A stretch of DNA of 58,336 nucleotides, from positions 1 through 58,336 of the forward strand of contig QZKV01000024.1 of NCBI GenBank assembly GCA_003599575.1. The letters are read 5' to 3'. Source of the DNA: Desulfobacteraceae bacterium. Lineage in GTDB: Bacteria > Desulfobacterota > Desulfobacteria > Desulfobacterales > Desulfosarcinaceae. The notes under the pieces were generated by a model. The model saw only the letters and a list, made by a program, of their open reading frames with translations, did not search any database and was not told the origin of the DNA. The translations under genes were made by a program, and so were the position numbers. Below, piece after piece: positions 38,932-47,968 of this stretch (within the stretch, counting starts at the first letter, position 1; every line of letters begins with the position of its first letter).

Positions 38932-40470
38932 CTATGGCCTGCCCGCAACGATGATTCGGCGGCCGTCGTAGGCCGGCGCAACGCTGCCTTTCTGACGGAT
39001 ATGGTCCATCAGCACCTGCAGCCGTTTCCGGCCGGTGTCGTGCACCACACATTCCTTGGGCAATATCCCGGCGTAAAAAGAATTGGTCGCGCCCGTATAA
39101 ACTTTAGCATCCGACACAGGCTCTCCCGCGCAGGTGGCTTCGAGCAGGCGGCCTGCTTCGACCCGGTAGCGCAATCCCGATACGGCCGGCCGCTCCTCGC
39201 GGAGCAGCTGTTTCAACTGCGCGCCCTTGATCTGAAAGGTCACGATGGTGTTGTCGAAAGGGTCCATGGCCACCAGGTCGGCCAGCATAATCGGACCCTT
39301 GACCAGGGGCGCGCGCACCCCCCCGATATTCTCCAGGGCCACATCCGTGTTGAACGCCTCGCGAATGGCATCGGCCATCAAGTTGTATTCGGCCCGATCG
39401 TGATGCAGGGTGACAAAATCGCCCGCGGCCCGGCCGATGACGGCCCCATAGCGGCCCGCGATCGGCCGCCAGAAATCTGCGACCACCGCCGCCACGCTTT
39501 CATCCTCGGGGATGGCCGCTGTCACCGGAAGCAGGCGCGCGCGATAACGCTCCACATGCCAGGCGCCCTGCTCGTCTTGGACAAAGAGCAGATCCAAACG
39601 CCCCAGTTCGCCGCCCCACTGATGATTTTGCACAAGTATGGTTCCGTTGACATCATGGGCTTTCAATTCCTCGCTGTGCCAGACGAATTTGCCCGCCGGC
39701 AGCCGCGAATGGGAATGGCCCCCGATGATCACGTCGATATCGTCCACGGTCTCGGCGATACGCTGATCGACCTCGTCGCCGCAATGCGACACGGCGATGA
39801 TGATGTCGGCTTGCGGCCTTAATTCGATCGCCATGCGGCGGGCGGTATCCACCTCATCCAGAATATCCAAGGCCTTGCGCGCGGCCGGGTAGGCGCGGGC
39901 TTCACGCGTCAGCAGACCGAAAAGCGCAATTTTCAGCGGTCCGATCGTGCGCAGCACGTAAGCGGGCGCCAGGGGCTTGCCGTCGGCCTTTTGCACGGCA
40001 TTGGCGCAAAGGACCGGGTAGCGCGCCAAGGACAGCAGCCTTTTCACCTGGGCCAGCGAATGATTGAATTCGTGGTTGCCGAGCACGGCGAAGTCGTACC
40101 CCGCCGCGTTCATGGCGGCGATATCGGCTTCGCCGCGGTACTCGGTCGAAAAAGGGGTGCCGTCCGAAAAATCTCCGGCATCCACCAGCCAGACGGGCAC
40201 GTCGCGCGCCTGTTGTTCCGCCCGGATGCGCCCGGCCAGCGCAGCGCGCCGCGCAATTCCGCCGATATTGCCGCGCTGTTCCAGGTCGGCCGTATCCAAC
40301 GCCGTATCCGGATAGCTGAACGGTTGCAGGTGCCCGTGGGTGTCATTGGTGTGCAGGATGGTCAGACCGGCCGAAGCAGCCCAGCCGGTCGATGACATCC
40401 AGATCAGCAGCAGGAGGGCCGCCAGGCAGGCGTGGATGGGGCGGACCGGTCGTTCAGGAGAAAGATTCAT
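38932..40470 (-). CDS. Secreted 5'-nucleotidase/metallophosphatase (UshA-like)
   Basis: A 512-residue exported bifunctional 5'-nucleotidase/2',3'-cyclic phosphodiesterase family protein. A signal peptide spans about 1-32 (hydrophobic ACLAALLLLIWMSSTGWAA). The N-terminal metallophosphatase domain has ILHTNDTHGHLQP, DAGDFSDGTPFST and VLGNHEFNHSLAQ, and GGHSHSRLP further on, which together form the two-metal site. The C-terminal 5'-nucleotidase domain (about 330-500) has ENIGGVRAPLVKGPI and the nucleotide-binding YRVEAGRL/YTGATNSF segments. It probably salvages nucleotides or phosphate in the periplasm. Confidence 0.93.
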   Translation of the reverse strand: MNLSPERPVRPIHACLAALLLLIWMSSTGWAASAGLTILHTNDTHGHLQPFSYPDTALDTADLEQRGNIGGIARRAALAGRIRAEQQARDVPVWLVDAGDFSDGTPFSTEYRGEADIAAMNAAGYDFAVLGNHEFNHSLAQVKRLLSLARYPVLCANAVQKADGKPLAPAYVLRTIGPLKIALFGLLTREARAYPAARKALDILDEVDTARRMAIELRPQADIIIAVSHCGDEVDQRIAETVDDIDVIIGGHSHSRLPAGKFVWHSEELKAHDVNGTILVQNHQWGGELGRLDLLFVQDEQGAWHVERYRARLLPVTAAIPEDESVAAVVADFWRPIAGRYGAVIGRAAGDFVTLHHDRAEYNLMADAIREAFNTDVALENIGGVRAPLVKGPIMLADLVAMDPFDNTIVTFQIKGAQLKQLLREERPAVSGLRYRVEAGRLLEATCAGEPVSDAKVYTGATNSFYAGILPKECVVHDTGRKRLQVLMDHIRQKGSVAPAYDGRRIIVAGRP

Positions 40471-40700
40471 CGGCTCAAGTTCCTTTGCCCGGGAGAATTA
40501 TCCTCGTCAAACGCATTCACAACGCATCAGGCATCCCTATAACACGATTGCGGCTGGCGATAAATCCAATGCAGCCCTTTGCTGGCGCACCGGGGGCATT
40601 GCCACGGTCGTCTTGCTTGCGGACCGACGCGCGAAGATTTCCTTCCTCGATCCGGACGTTAGGAGGGAGGGCGCCCGGATTCATGCTCTCCCTTATGGCC

Positions 40701-41090
40701 TTAACGCATCCGCGCAATCACGCGAATTTCCAACCGTGCGCCCGGTATGGCCAATTCGCTGATACCGATGGCGGTCCATGCGGGCCAGGGTTCGCTCAGC
40801 ACTTCGTCCCGGGTTTTCATGAAGGTCCGGATGTGTTTGCTCAAATGCACATGATAGCTGGTATACTCAATAATATCCTCGAACCCGAGACCGGCCTCTT
40901 TCAGCACGACGCCGACAGCCTTCCAGGCGTTGCGAAACTCTTCTTCAGCGGATTCGGGCACGGAGAAATCAGCCTTGGTCCCGATCTGTCCGGAGCACAC
41001 CAAAAGCCCTCCACTCTTTACTGCTTGCGAAAAATGAAAGTTCCGATAAGCCGATCGGCCCGATTCGGGCACCACTGTTTCGATGCTCAT
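40701..41090 (-). CDS. RidA/YjgF/YER057c family protein
   Basis: A 129-residue protein of the RidA family, which hydrolyses reactive enamine/imine intermediates from PLP enzymes. Visible features are FSQAVKSGGLLVCSGQIG, the central AWKAVGVVLKEAGLGFEDII and the C-terminal PWPAWTAIGISELAIPGARLEI. The usual catalytic Arg position falls in the RDEVLSEPW segment region, so membership in a non-archetypal subgroup is possible. ATG 41090 follows AGGAG. It stands alone. Confidence 0.85.
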   Translation of the reverse strand: MSIETVVPESGRSAYRNFHFSQAVKSGGLLVCSGQIGTKADFSVPESAEEEFRNAWKAVGVVLKEAGLGFEDIIEYTSYHVHLSKHIRTFMKTRDEVLSEPWPAWTAIGISELAIPGARLEIRVIARMR

Positions 41091-41216
41091 TTCTGGCTCT
41101 CCTTTCAGTCAAATGACGTTTTTCCATGAAAGATATCCCTCTCAATGCCCTCTTTTCAAAGACTTAATCGATCCCCATTGATTCCTATTGGATGTTCGGT
41201 ATGGAAGGTAAACACT

Positions 41217-42386
41217 CTACAGTTTCGCCGGGGCCAGGCTTTTCCGGTGTAGAATCGCCACGGCAACTGCTTCAACCAATGAGAACGCTGCGAAGATGAA
41301 CATGCCCAGGTTGAAGCCTCCCAGATCAGTCAACTTGCCTAAAAGCATGGGCCCGACAAAATACCCTGCTCCCCAAGACAAATAGAAGGCTCCTGATATG
41401 GTTCCTCTTAGTGAGATGGGAACACATTCGCTCAGAAAGACCATTGATGAAACACAGAATACCCCCAAACCAAAACTCGCCAACGCCAAGAAGATCTGGA
41501 GCCAAACGGACTGAAGCTTGGTCGCGAGGGCTATACAAACAGCTGCCGTGATCAGCCCAAAGATCATGGTCTTGATACGTCCTGTCTTGTCCGACAAACG
41601 GCCACCTACGAACTGCGATATGCTCACTGCAACATAGAACAGAACAAAGAATAGTCCAACGGAAATTCCTCCGGATGACTCGGAGTTAATCATTGACATC
41701 GGAATGACTGTCAGAAGCATCCCATAACCACAACCATATAGTGTGATTCCCGTCATAATGGCCCAGGTGCTACGGCTGCTCATTAAGGATGCGATGTTTC
41801 TCTCTTCCGCTCTTCTTGCCGTCTCAGATGTTTCTTGATGAGGGCTTCCCATAAACAGTGCGACCAAAAGTCCCCCACACATGCTTGTTGCCGTAAGAAC
41901 CCAAAATGCCTCATCACCCTTCCACACATCAGACGTCAAAAGCCCTAGAAGACTTCCTGCAGTCAGCCCAAGGTGAATTGAGGCATTGTACATGCCCATT
42001 GCTTTACCTTTGCCTTCCGAATACTGAATCGACAAAAGCGCAGGAGCAAGCGCCCATACAGGAGCTTCCCCTATTCCCTGTAATATCCTCCCCACGAAAA
42101 TAGAAGTTGGATTGTCGGCGAAGCAATATGTTAGCCCTGACAAGCAACAAAATGCATAGCCCGCCGTTATAAAGGCCCTGAATCCGTATCTGTCAGCGAG
42201 TCTACCTATTGGAACTTGAAGCAGAACGAATGGCAATGCAAAAGCAGAAGCCAAGCAACCAACGTCTGCAAATGAGCCCGATAAGGTGATAACCCTTCTG
42301 GGCAGCAACGCCACTGTCACTCCGACACCAAACATCAACAGGAAGACAGAACAACTCAGTGAAATGACAAGTCTGTATCGTGCCAT
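41217..42386 (-). CDS. MFS transporter
   Basis: A 389-residue inner-membrane permease with 12 predicted membrane segments. The major facilitator signature loop GRLADRYGFRAFITAGY lies between helices 2 and 3, and its repeat GGRLSDKTGRIKTMIFG lies in the second half. ATG 42386 was chosen because GGAGG precedes it; the frame extends 36 codons further upstream without homology. The gene has visibly lower GC and different codon use than the genes around it, suggesting recent acquisition. The substrate is unknown. Confidence 0.9.
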   Translation of the reverse strand: MARYRLVISLSCSVFLLMFGVGVTVALLPRRVITLSGSFADVGCLASAFALPFVLLQVPIGRLADRYGFRAFITAGYAFCCLSGLTYCFADNPTSIFVGRILQGIGEAPVWALAPALLSIQYSEGKGKAMGMYNASIHLGLTAGSLLGLLTSDVWKGDEAFWVLTATSMCGGLLVALFMGSPHQETSETARRAEERNIASLMSSRSTWAIMTGITLYGCGYGMLLTVIPMSMINSESSGGISVGLFFVLFYVAVSISQFVGGRLSDKTGRIKTMIFGLITAAVCIALATKLQSVWLQIFLALASFGLGVFCVSSMVFLSECVPISLRGTISGAFYLSWGAGYFVGPMLLGKLTDLGGFNLGMFIFAAFSLVEAVAVAILHRKSLAPAKL

Positions 42387-42847
42387 ATATTCCTCCACAA
42401 CCTTCAAAATACAGTATTGATATACAGGTACACTGTCCGGGGGAGCAGGAGACTCATAGGGTTGTGCGCCAGGCACAATTCTCCGTTCTCTCAACTCAAA
42501 CTACTTTGCAGGCGAGTTGAGAGCAATGGCTATTCAGTCACCCCTCGTCGGAACTTTCTCGAGTTAGAAGTTCCGGGAGGAAGGCGGAGGAAGGAGTTTC
42601 ATGGCATATAAGTGCATGATCGGCCTTTCGTAGAGCAAAGTTCTCTTCAACCTGATTCTTGGGTCTGAAGGCTTCTCGGTAAGCCTCCTTTCAGTCATCC
42701 CAAGGTATCAAAACAGCATCGAACACACAACCACCGAATATTAAGATTATACCCCAACGGCTTTTCCGCCGATCTTTTTTGAACAAAAGTATCCTAAGCC
42801 ATTCCAATAAGCCTCGCAAATTCTTAAAATACTGGATCAACTCACTT
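42387..42847. other. Low-GC intergenic region, nothing recognised
   Basis: The 461 bases upstream of the MFS gene are AT-richer than the surroundings and contain no frame with recognisable product. They run into repeat copy A at 42848. Confidence 0.3.
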
Positions 42848-43147
42848 GAAACCGCCCAGGTTATCAATGCCGTTGACCCAATGGCGGGTTGCATTTAAAA
42901 GAAGAGCATTTTGCAGGAGCGGTACAATTCCTTACATCGATGCTTGCAGCCAATCAAACCCTTTTTTTGCGCGGCGGCACAGCTTGAGGGGGCTTATGCA
43001 AAGCACGGCAACCATGCTGCCTGTCGACTTTTCGTGTGGATTTTAATGTCATACGGAGACGGTGCAATACGGAGCATTAATTATGAAGGTATGACCAGGA
43101 GGATAGAACGCGCAGGCAGGCTTTTGGGGTGCATGACCGCTGAAGGT
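42848..43147. repeat. Dispersed ~300-base repeat, copy A
   Basis: This stretch aligns over its whole length with 53433-53724 (copy B) in the same orientation. Examples are GAAACCGCCCAGG versus GAAACGCCCGG at the start, then GTTGACC, GGCGGGTTGC, AAACCTTTTTTGCGCGGC, GCAACCATG and TTATGAAGGT. Near the end both encode a similar short peptide pattern (SYG.......NYEG...RI.RAGRL). Neither copy has an intact frame or terminal inverted repeats. Both copies lie directly upstream of low-GC minus-strand genes. The 127 bases from here to the kinase gene hold nothing recognised. Confidence 0.85.
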
Positions 43148-43274
43148 ATAGGAGGCCGACTGCGTGGGTTGCCGAGCACGCATTTGTATGCCGTTGCAGT
43201 TGATGCTTTTAACCACCCATATACCCCGTCGTGCCGAAAAACACGGTATCCCAGATCATAAGGCGCTTTGCCCT

Positions 43275-45086
43275 CTACAGCGACTCGCCAGGCGATCGAT
43301 GCGCGTAGCCGATCCTCCGGATGCTGAGAAATAAAAAGAGCTCGCGGTGCAGAAAATGAGTACCCAGTTGACCGGGCAGGCGAATCGATCCATAGGTGAA
43401 CCTATCCTCGATGACTGTACGAAACCCGACATCGGCAAACCCTTCCCAGGGATATTTTTTCTTCGGCGGACCGGCTTCGGATAAAGGCCAGGCGGCCACG
43501 CGAGAGTCGGTCTTCACCAACTCAACGCCAGTTGCCGCTGCATCCTGATCGGCCGCCTCATCAATCCATTCTTTGACAGTGTCTGTTTGAGGCGTTTCGG
43601 TGGATGCATCACCGGCCTGGGCGCTCATCATGGCAAGACCTGCCTGCCATTCCTGAAAGTTGGGCAATCGCTTGTCATAATGACGGGCATAGGCCTGTGC
43701 GCCCTGGTAAGTAACCCGCACCACCGGCCTGGAAGCCCAGGCGGCATCGCGCAGAAAAAAACGCCCGTTGAGATATCTGATTTGCTCGTAGGGGGCCGCA
43801 CCATCACCCAAATAGATCCATATCTCCTCCTCGAATTTGACCACGCCGTCTTCAACACGCACTTGGTCCGCCACGGCGTTGAGAAACTCATGGAAACTGT
43901 GATAACTCACCGGCGAACGGTCGATGTAAAAACTTTGCCAATCTTCTTTGCCCTCGACCAGAACCATGGGCTGTCCATCAACGGAGTACAAAGCCGGCTC
44001 AACCCCCGATGATTTTTCCGGTGCGACGCCTGTATGCTCACCGGTGGCGATGGCCCCCTGCTGGCCTGCCGATGCGGATTCAAACCACACATGATAGACG
44101 GTCATGCCGGACATGGCCAGCAAGGCCGCTGTGACACCGGCCCAGACCCACCGGACGGCCGCAGGCGGCTTAGGCGGCCGCAACCGCCCCTGTTCGGCTG
44201 TTGCGGCCGTGTGCAGCGCATCCCGCAGGGCAAGGCGCATCTCGGCTATGCTTGCATAGCGTTGATTTACCTCTTCGGCCGTGGCTTGGCGGATAATTCT
44301 GTCGATGGCCGCCAGCAGCGACTTTTCAGTTGCCTCCAGGCCCACTGTCTTGAAGGGCACCCGCTTGGGGTCAATTTTGCCGGTGACGGCTTCGAACAAG
44401 ATTTTTCCCAGGGCGAAGATATCGGTTTGAGGACCTGATTTGCGGAAATTTTCAAACTGCTCCGGCGCCATGTAACACCATGTGCCTTTGATATCCCAGG
44501 AATCGGAAATCGCGCGCATTTTGACGGAGCGGGCCAGGCCGAAATCGACGATTTTGGGCGTGTCGCCGGCCATCAGGATATTTTCGGGTTTAAGGTCCCG
44601 GTGCACAATGCCCTTGGCGTGGATGGCCTCGACACCGTCCAGCACGGGCAGGAAGTAGCGCCGCAACCAATCGGACAGCAGGCTGATCTCATCGCCGAAG
44701 CCCTCTTCGGACATGGTAAAGCGCAGGGTGTCGCCCTGCACATACTCCATGGCGATGTATTCCATGGGCGCGCATTTTTCACCGCTGACAACAGGGTCCA
44801 CAGTGCCATGGTCGAATATCTGCAGCACATTGGGATGGCACACCTGGGCCATGGTCTGCATTTCACGATGAAAGCGATCCAGAGCGCCGGAGGCCTCGGC
44901 CGAATTGTCTTCTACTCCCTCCAGCAGTTCTTCGGAGATCACCTTGATCGCGACATCGCGCTTGAGGTTGAGCTGATGTGCGCGGTAGACTTCACCCATG
45001 CCGCCCCGGCCGATAAGTTCGATGACGACCCACTTGCCGTCGATGATGCTGCCGGTGGTGAATGCACAAGACTGCCTGGTGGTCAT
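43275..45086 (-). CDS. Ser/Thr protein kinase fused to an FGE/SUMF1-like domain
   Basis: A 603-residue membrane-anchored protein. The N-terminal Hanks-type kinase domain (about 18-300) has the glycine loop LIGRGGMGEVY, Lys48 in VAIKV, the catalytic loop IVHRDLKPEN and KIVDFGLARS, so it should be active. One membrane helix (about 318-338, WVWAGVTAALLAMSGMTVYHV) follows. The periplasmic part (about 370-575) resembles the formylglycine-generating enzyme/SUMF1 fold (SFYIDRSPVSYHSFHEFLN; RVTYQGAQAYARHYDKRLPN with FQEWQAG; FADVGFRTV). Such domains in kinases usually sense or bind rather than modify sulfatases, and copper-binding cysteines are not seen. Immediately upstream lies a remnant of a PP2C phosphatase. 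Confidence 0.9.
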   Translation of the reverse strand: MTTRQSCAFTTGSIIDGKWVVIELIGRGGMGEVYRAHQLNLKRDVAIKVISEELLEGVEDNSAEASGALDRFHREMQTMAQVCHPNVLQIFDHGTVDPVVSGEKCAPMEYIAMEYVQGDTLRFTMSEEGFGDEISLLSDWLRRYFLPVLDGVEAIHAKGIVHRDLKPENILMAGDTPKIVDFGLARSVKMRAISDSWDIKGTWCYMAPEQFENFRKSGPQTDIFALGKILFEAVTGKIDPKRVPFKTVGLEATEKSLLAAIDRIIRQATAEEVNQRYASIAEMRLALRDALHTAATAEQGRLRPPKPPAAVRWVWAGVTAALLAMSGMTVYHVWFESASAGQQGAIATGEHTGVAPEKSSGVEPALYSVDGQPMVLVEGKEDWQSFYIDRSPVSYHSFHEFLNAVADQVRVEDGVVKFEEEIWIYLGDGAAPYEQIRYLNGRFFLRDAAWASRPVVRVTYQGAQAYARHYDKRLPNFQEWQAGLAMMSAQAGDASTETPQTDTVKEWIDEAADQDAAATGVELVKTDSRVAAWPLSEAGPPKKKYPWEGFADVGFRTVIEDRFTYGSIRLPGQLGTHFLHRELFLFLSIRRIGYAHRSPGESL

Positions 45087-45126
45087 GATGGTTCATCTCC
45101 GATAAAAGCATTCGCCTCTTTTTGAT

Positions 45127-45260
45127 GTCACCCGCCGTGCCGTCATTGATCTTGACAACGAGAGCTGGCAGGTTGTCCCGGGCACCATCGCGCAAAGCAT
45201 CGTCCGCCGGTCCGGCGGCGCTGATCCGCAGCGGCACTGGTTTGCCGGCAATGCTTTCAT
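45127..45260 (-). pseudogene. Remnant of a PP2C phosphatase C-terminus
   Basis: In the gap upstream of the kinase, one minus-strand frame reads ADDALRDGARDNLPALVVKI (45145-45204). It closely follows the C-terminal pattern of PP2C phosphatases (ALxxGxxDNxxxxVV). The rest of the phosphatase, including the metal-binding aspartates, is absent; the exported small protein at 45317 occupies that place. PP2C and Hanks kinase genes are commonly neighbours, so I infer that a phosphatase gene was truncated here. The evidence is one short motif. Confidence 0.5.
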
Positions 45261-45316
45261 CCGCGGCCTTAATGGTAAAGAACTTGGCGCACAAAAGAAA
45301 GGCGGAGGGAAAACAT

Positions 45317-45670
45317 CTAGTCATAAATTCTTACGCCGAAGCTGAACCAGGAGCGGCTATAACCCCTTCTATAATACCGCCGGCCGTCGCGGCCATGGTG
45401 CCCATCTAAGTAGTGACCGCTGCGGTCGTATGCATAGGCATTGCGCCAGCCATTGGCGTAGCGGGAATCGAAGCGAGGCCCGTTACCGCGATCATAATCG
45501 TAGCGGTCACCATAATGATGAGCGTTGTTGCCGTTGTCAGGGCGACCGCTGGCATGGCCGTACCCCTGACCATTGTGGCCGCCCATACCGCCTGCGAAAG
45601 CAGGGCCTGTCAGTGCGAAGCACACGGCGGCAATTCCAATACCAAAAAGAAAAGTGCGCATTCGATACAT
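45317..45670 (-). CDS. Small exported Gly/His/Tyr/Arg-rich protein
   Basis: A 117-residue protein with a clear signal peptide (MRTFLFGIGIAAVCFALTG, cleavage near PAFA-GG). The mature part is rich in Gly, His, Tyr, Arg and Asp (GGHNGQGYGHASGRPDNG; DRYDYDRGNGPRFDS; RDGRRYYRRGYSRS) and ends with a short hydrophobic stretch (WFSFGVRIYD). It shows no known domain and may be disordered or bind metal. ATG 45670 follows AAGGAG; a further start nine bases downstream is possible. Confidence 0.7.
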   Translation of the reverse strand: MYRMRTFLFGIGIAAVCFALTGPAFAGGMGGHNGQGYGHASGRPDNGNNAHHYGDRYDYDRGNGPRFDSRYANGWRNAYAYDRSGHYLDGHHGRDGRRYYRRGYSRSWFSFGVRIYD

Positions 45671-45759
45671 ACGAGCATATACTCCTTGCCTGATGACCAA
45701 GATAGGTGTTCCCCTGATCGGGTTAGATATGGGGCGAAGCGGGTCGGTTTGCGGATGGA

Positions 45760-45924
45760 CTATCGCAGATAACCGCTTCCATAATGCGCTGCATTTTGGT
45801 AAACATCTTGACTATCGCAGCCGCGCCAGGGAATTCCGCAGCCTGTCAATGCCGCTAACGCAAAACCCACAACCATAACTATCAAGATTACTTTGTTCGC
45901 AATTTTCAAAGATGTGAATTTCAT
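45760..45924 (-). CDS. Small lipoprotein of unknown function
   Basis: A 54-residue peptide with a charged N-terminus (MKFTSLKIANK), a hydrophobic stretch (VILIVMVVGFALAA) and a lipobox LTGC. The mature part would be only about 27 residues (CGIPWRGCDSQDVYQ and NAAHYGSGYLR). It lies among other small exported proteins on the same strand. No homolog is recognised. The upstream in-frame part of the frame crosses a terminator and is rejected. Confidence 0.55.
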   Translation of the reverse strand: MKFTSLKIANKVILIVMVVGFALAALTGCGIPWRGCDSQDVYQNAAHYGSGYLR

Positions 45925-45976
45925 CGGATTGTCTTTCTTCTGACCTTTTTGCTTCGGCACAGTCGGACAGAGTTCA

Positions 45977-46009
45977 AGAAAGCCCCGACCAAAACGGTCA
46001 GGGCTTTCT
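45977..46009 (-). terminator. Intrinsic terminator after the heptad-repeat protein gene
   Basis: AGAAAGCCCCGACC (45977-45990) and GGTCAGGGCTTTCT (45996-46009) form a 14-base stem with one mismatch and a five-base loop. Reading the minus strand, TTTCTTG follows. It lies about 50 bases after the stop of the gene at 46061-46591. Confidence 0.75.
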
Positions 46010-46060
46010 GCATGCGTGGTTTTCGGGTACGGGAGCAACCGGTTGCTACGAGTGCTCCTG

Positions 46061-46591
46061 TTAATTCATGCCATGTTTGTCCCTCATCTGCTGGACATCA
46101 TCGCGGGTATCGTTGACATCATCGCGCATCTGTTGGCTGTCATCGCGGGCATCGTTGACCTCGCTGCGCATCTGGTGGCTGTCATTCCGGGCATCGCTGG
46201 CATCGTCGCGCATCTGGTGGCTGTCGTCGCGGGCACCCATCTTATGTTTGCCTTCCATGGCATCATGCGCGCCATCCCGCATCTGCCTGTCCTCCCGCCT
46301 GTGATCCCCTTCGCGCTCCGGGGAAGAACTCATCTGATGATTTCCGTCATCCTTGCGCGAGCGGTCCTGCTTGTGAAGACGGTCTTGGTCTTTCTTCCCG
46401 TGGGTGCCGGCGTTTTGCATGGACTCCGGCAAATCGATGCGCTTCATTACCCGATCGGTGATATTTTGAGCATCTGCTTGTTTGACCACATCCATGGTGA
46501 CGTCCATGTCCTTTGCATAGGCATTTGCGGAGACCAAGCCACCGGCGATAAGCCCGAAAGAAACCACCTTGATCAGTTTAATAATCTTCAC
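46061..46591 (-). CDS. Exported protein with charged heptad repeats
   Basis: A 176-residue protein started by GTG at 46591 behind AGGAGG. A signal peptide (about 1-26, VVSFGLIAGGLVSANAYA) precedes the domain MDVTMDVVKQADAQNITDRV and a charged linker rich in K, D and H. Residues about 121-169 consist of seven-residue units beginning with Arg (RDDSHQM, RDDASDA, RNDSHQM, RSEVNDA, RDDSQQM, RDDVNDT, RDDVQQM), alternating two types. The spacing suggests one long amphipathic helix or coiled coil in the periplasm. It follows the anti-sigma gene by 20 bases, so it belongs to the sigma/anti-sigma operon. Function unknown. Confidence 0.8.
   Translation of the reverse strand: MKIIKLIKVVSFGLIAGGLVSANAYAKDMDVTMDVVKQADAQNITDRVMKRIDLPESMQNAGTHGKKDQDRLHKQDRSRKDDGNHQMSSSPEREGDHRREDRQMRDGAHDAMEGKHKMGARDDSHQMRDDASDARNDSHQMRSEVNDARDDSQQMRDDVNDTRDDVQQMRDKHGMN
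46085..46231 (-). repeat. Tandem 42-base coding repeats (2 x 7 codons)
   Basis: Within the preceding gene the DNA repeats with a 42-base period (minus strand), about three and a half units encoding the alternating heptads. Units are similar enough at DNA level to allow slippage, so copy number may vary between strains. Confidence 0.8.
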
Positions 46592-46611
46592 GAAACCTCC
46601 TGTAATGAGTT

Positions 46612-47307
46612 TTATAAAGCAGTTGTTGATACCGCGCGGCCTTCCAACCTGCCGGCTCCGGGACGCGGTTCATCCGGCCGGAGGACCTTGATTCGCAAAC
46701 CGAATTGCTTGTTTTGGTTGCCGTGGCGGATTTCCGCAATCAGGGAGCCGCCCTCCCAATTGCGGACGATTACCGGCAACACAAGCAGATTCTCGCCCCG
46801 AATCAGATCCGTCTGCCAAACGATTTCCCGCTGATTGTCAAAGCCGACCAGTTCGACACCCTCCGGAGGTTCAAGGCGCAAGGTGACACCGTCCAGATCT
46901 TGCTTGGAATGGAACACCAACCTTATCTCCTCCGGCCGATTCAGCGTGACGAAAGCTTCGGACCATTCACGCCGATCAGGCCGCCATGCGTCCCTGAACA
47001 AAAAACCGAGGGTGATCATCACCAGAATGGATGCCGCCAAGCGCATGAATACCGAAGTATTGATCCGCGGGCGACGGGTTTGGGCGGACGCTGCACGTTC
47101 AAAGGCCAAGGCCGCAAACTCCGGCGCGGGCGCGGGAATCGGCAGCACCTTGAGGGCATCCCTGAGGACCCGTTCACGCGCCAGCCGATTCCGGCAATCC
47201 GGGCATGATTCCACATGCTCCTGGAACCGGCCCAGTGCTGCACCATCCAACATATCGTCCAGATAATCTTCAATACAATTTGCTGCGGTCCGGCAATCCA
47301 TTTCCAT
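46612..47307 (-). CDS. Zinc-finger anti-sigma factor, membrane-anchored
   Basis: A 231-residue protein. The N-terminus is an anti-sigma zinc-finger domain (C at about 5 in MDCRTAANC, then HVESCPDCRNRL, giving the HxxxCxxC motif at about 32-39). One membrane helix follows near 88-105 (VFMRLAASILVMITLGFLF). The periplasmic part (about 110-215) has no recognised domain. The start at 47307 is preferred because GGGGAG precedes it; it overlaps the sigma gene by 38 bases. It should hold the ECF sigma factor inactive until an envelope signal arrives. Confidence 0.88.
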   Translation of the reverse strand: MEMDCRTAANCIEDYLDDMLDGAALGRFQEHVESCPDCRNRLARERVLRDALKVLPIPAPAPEFAALAFERAASAQTRRPRINTSVFMRLAASILVMITLGFLFRDAWRPDRREWSEAFVTLNRPEEIRLVFHSKQDLDGVTLRLEPPEGVELVGFDNQREIVWQTDLIRGENLLVLPVIVRNWEGGSLIAEIRHGNQNKQFGLRIKVLRPDEPRPGAGRLEGRAVSTTAL

Positions 47308-47908
47308 AAAGCTCCCCTTGTTCATGTTCAGGCGCTATGTCATTCAAGACGAAAAAATCGTTCAAAAGGTTCCCTTTTTTTTCCAAAATTTCCCTGAGGC
47401 TTGCCCGGGCGCGGTGCAGCCGGGATTTTAGCGTGCCCAACGGAACCTCCAGCAGTGTTTCCAGTTCGCCCAGCCGGTAGCCTTCAATGTCGTGCAGGGT
47501 GAGAACGGCTCGCTGGTCCTTGCCAAGCTGGTTCAGTGCCTGTTCGATGTGTTGGGCCAGGTTGCGCCGCTGGGTGTGTTGCTCGGGGTCCGGCTCCGAT
47601 CCTGGAATCTGGTCCAGGGGGTCTTCGCCATTGGCTTGATGCCCGCCTTTGACCAGGCGCAGCGGCGAACACTTCTGTTTGCGTTCACTATCCAGAAAGA
47701 GCCGGTACAGCACGCGGACCAGCCATGGGCGCAGATTGGACACCTTGCTCAATTCCTTTCTGCGGGCATAAAGTTTGATCAGAAGCTCCTGGACCAGGTC
47801 TTCCGCATCCGCCCGGTTGCCGGCGAAACGGTAGGAAATCCGGTATAAATAGGCAAAATGAGGGCGCAGCAAGGATTCGAAATCCGGCCCGCCTTTTTCC
47901 GTCGTCAT
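47270..47908 (-). CDS. ECF-family RNA polymerase sigma factor
   Basis: A 212-residue sigma-70 family protein with only regions 2 and 4. Region 2 includes YRISYRFAGNRADAEDLVQELLIKLY (in two overlapping parts, about 17-43). Region 4 includes QRAVLTLHDIEGYRLGELETL and LLEVPLGTLKSRLHRAR (about 131-170), with its helix-turn-helix. The C-terminal about 35 residues extend past region 4 and overlap the anti-sigma start. ATG 47908 follows AAAGGA. The target promoters are not known; it probably controls its own operon, including the exported repeat protein. Confidence 0.93.
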   Translation of the reverse strand: MTTEKGGPDFESLLRPHFAYLYRISYRFAGNRADAEDLVQELLIKLYARRKELSKVSNLRPWLVRVLYRLFLDSERKQKCSPLRLVKGGHQANGEDPLDQIPGSEPDPEQHTQRRNLAQHIEQALNQLGKDQRAVLTLHDIEGYRLGELETLLEVPLGTLKSRLHRARASLREILEKKGNLLNDFFVLNDIAPEHEQGELYGNGLPDRSKLY

Positions 47909-47968
47909 ATCCGTATCCTTTGATTCATTTCAGAATTCCTTCCCGGACGTTGGATCGCCGGGGAATCT

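Noticed and set aside
42911..43261. 116-codon gene within repeat copy A
   Set aside because: The corresponding frame in copy B is not preserved over its length; only a short peptide pattern is shared.
46085..46231. CRISPR array
   Set aside because: The 42-base repeats are contiguous, in frame and code for heptads of an exported protein.
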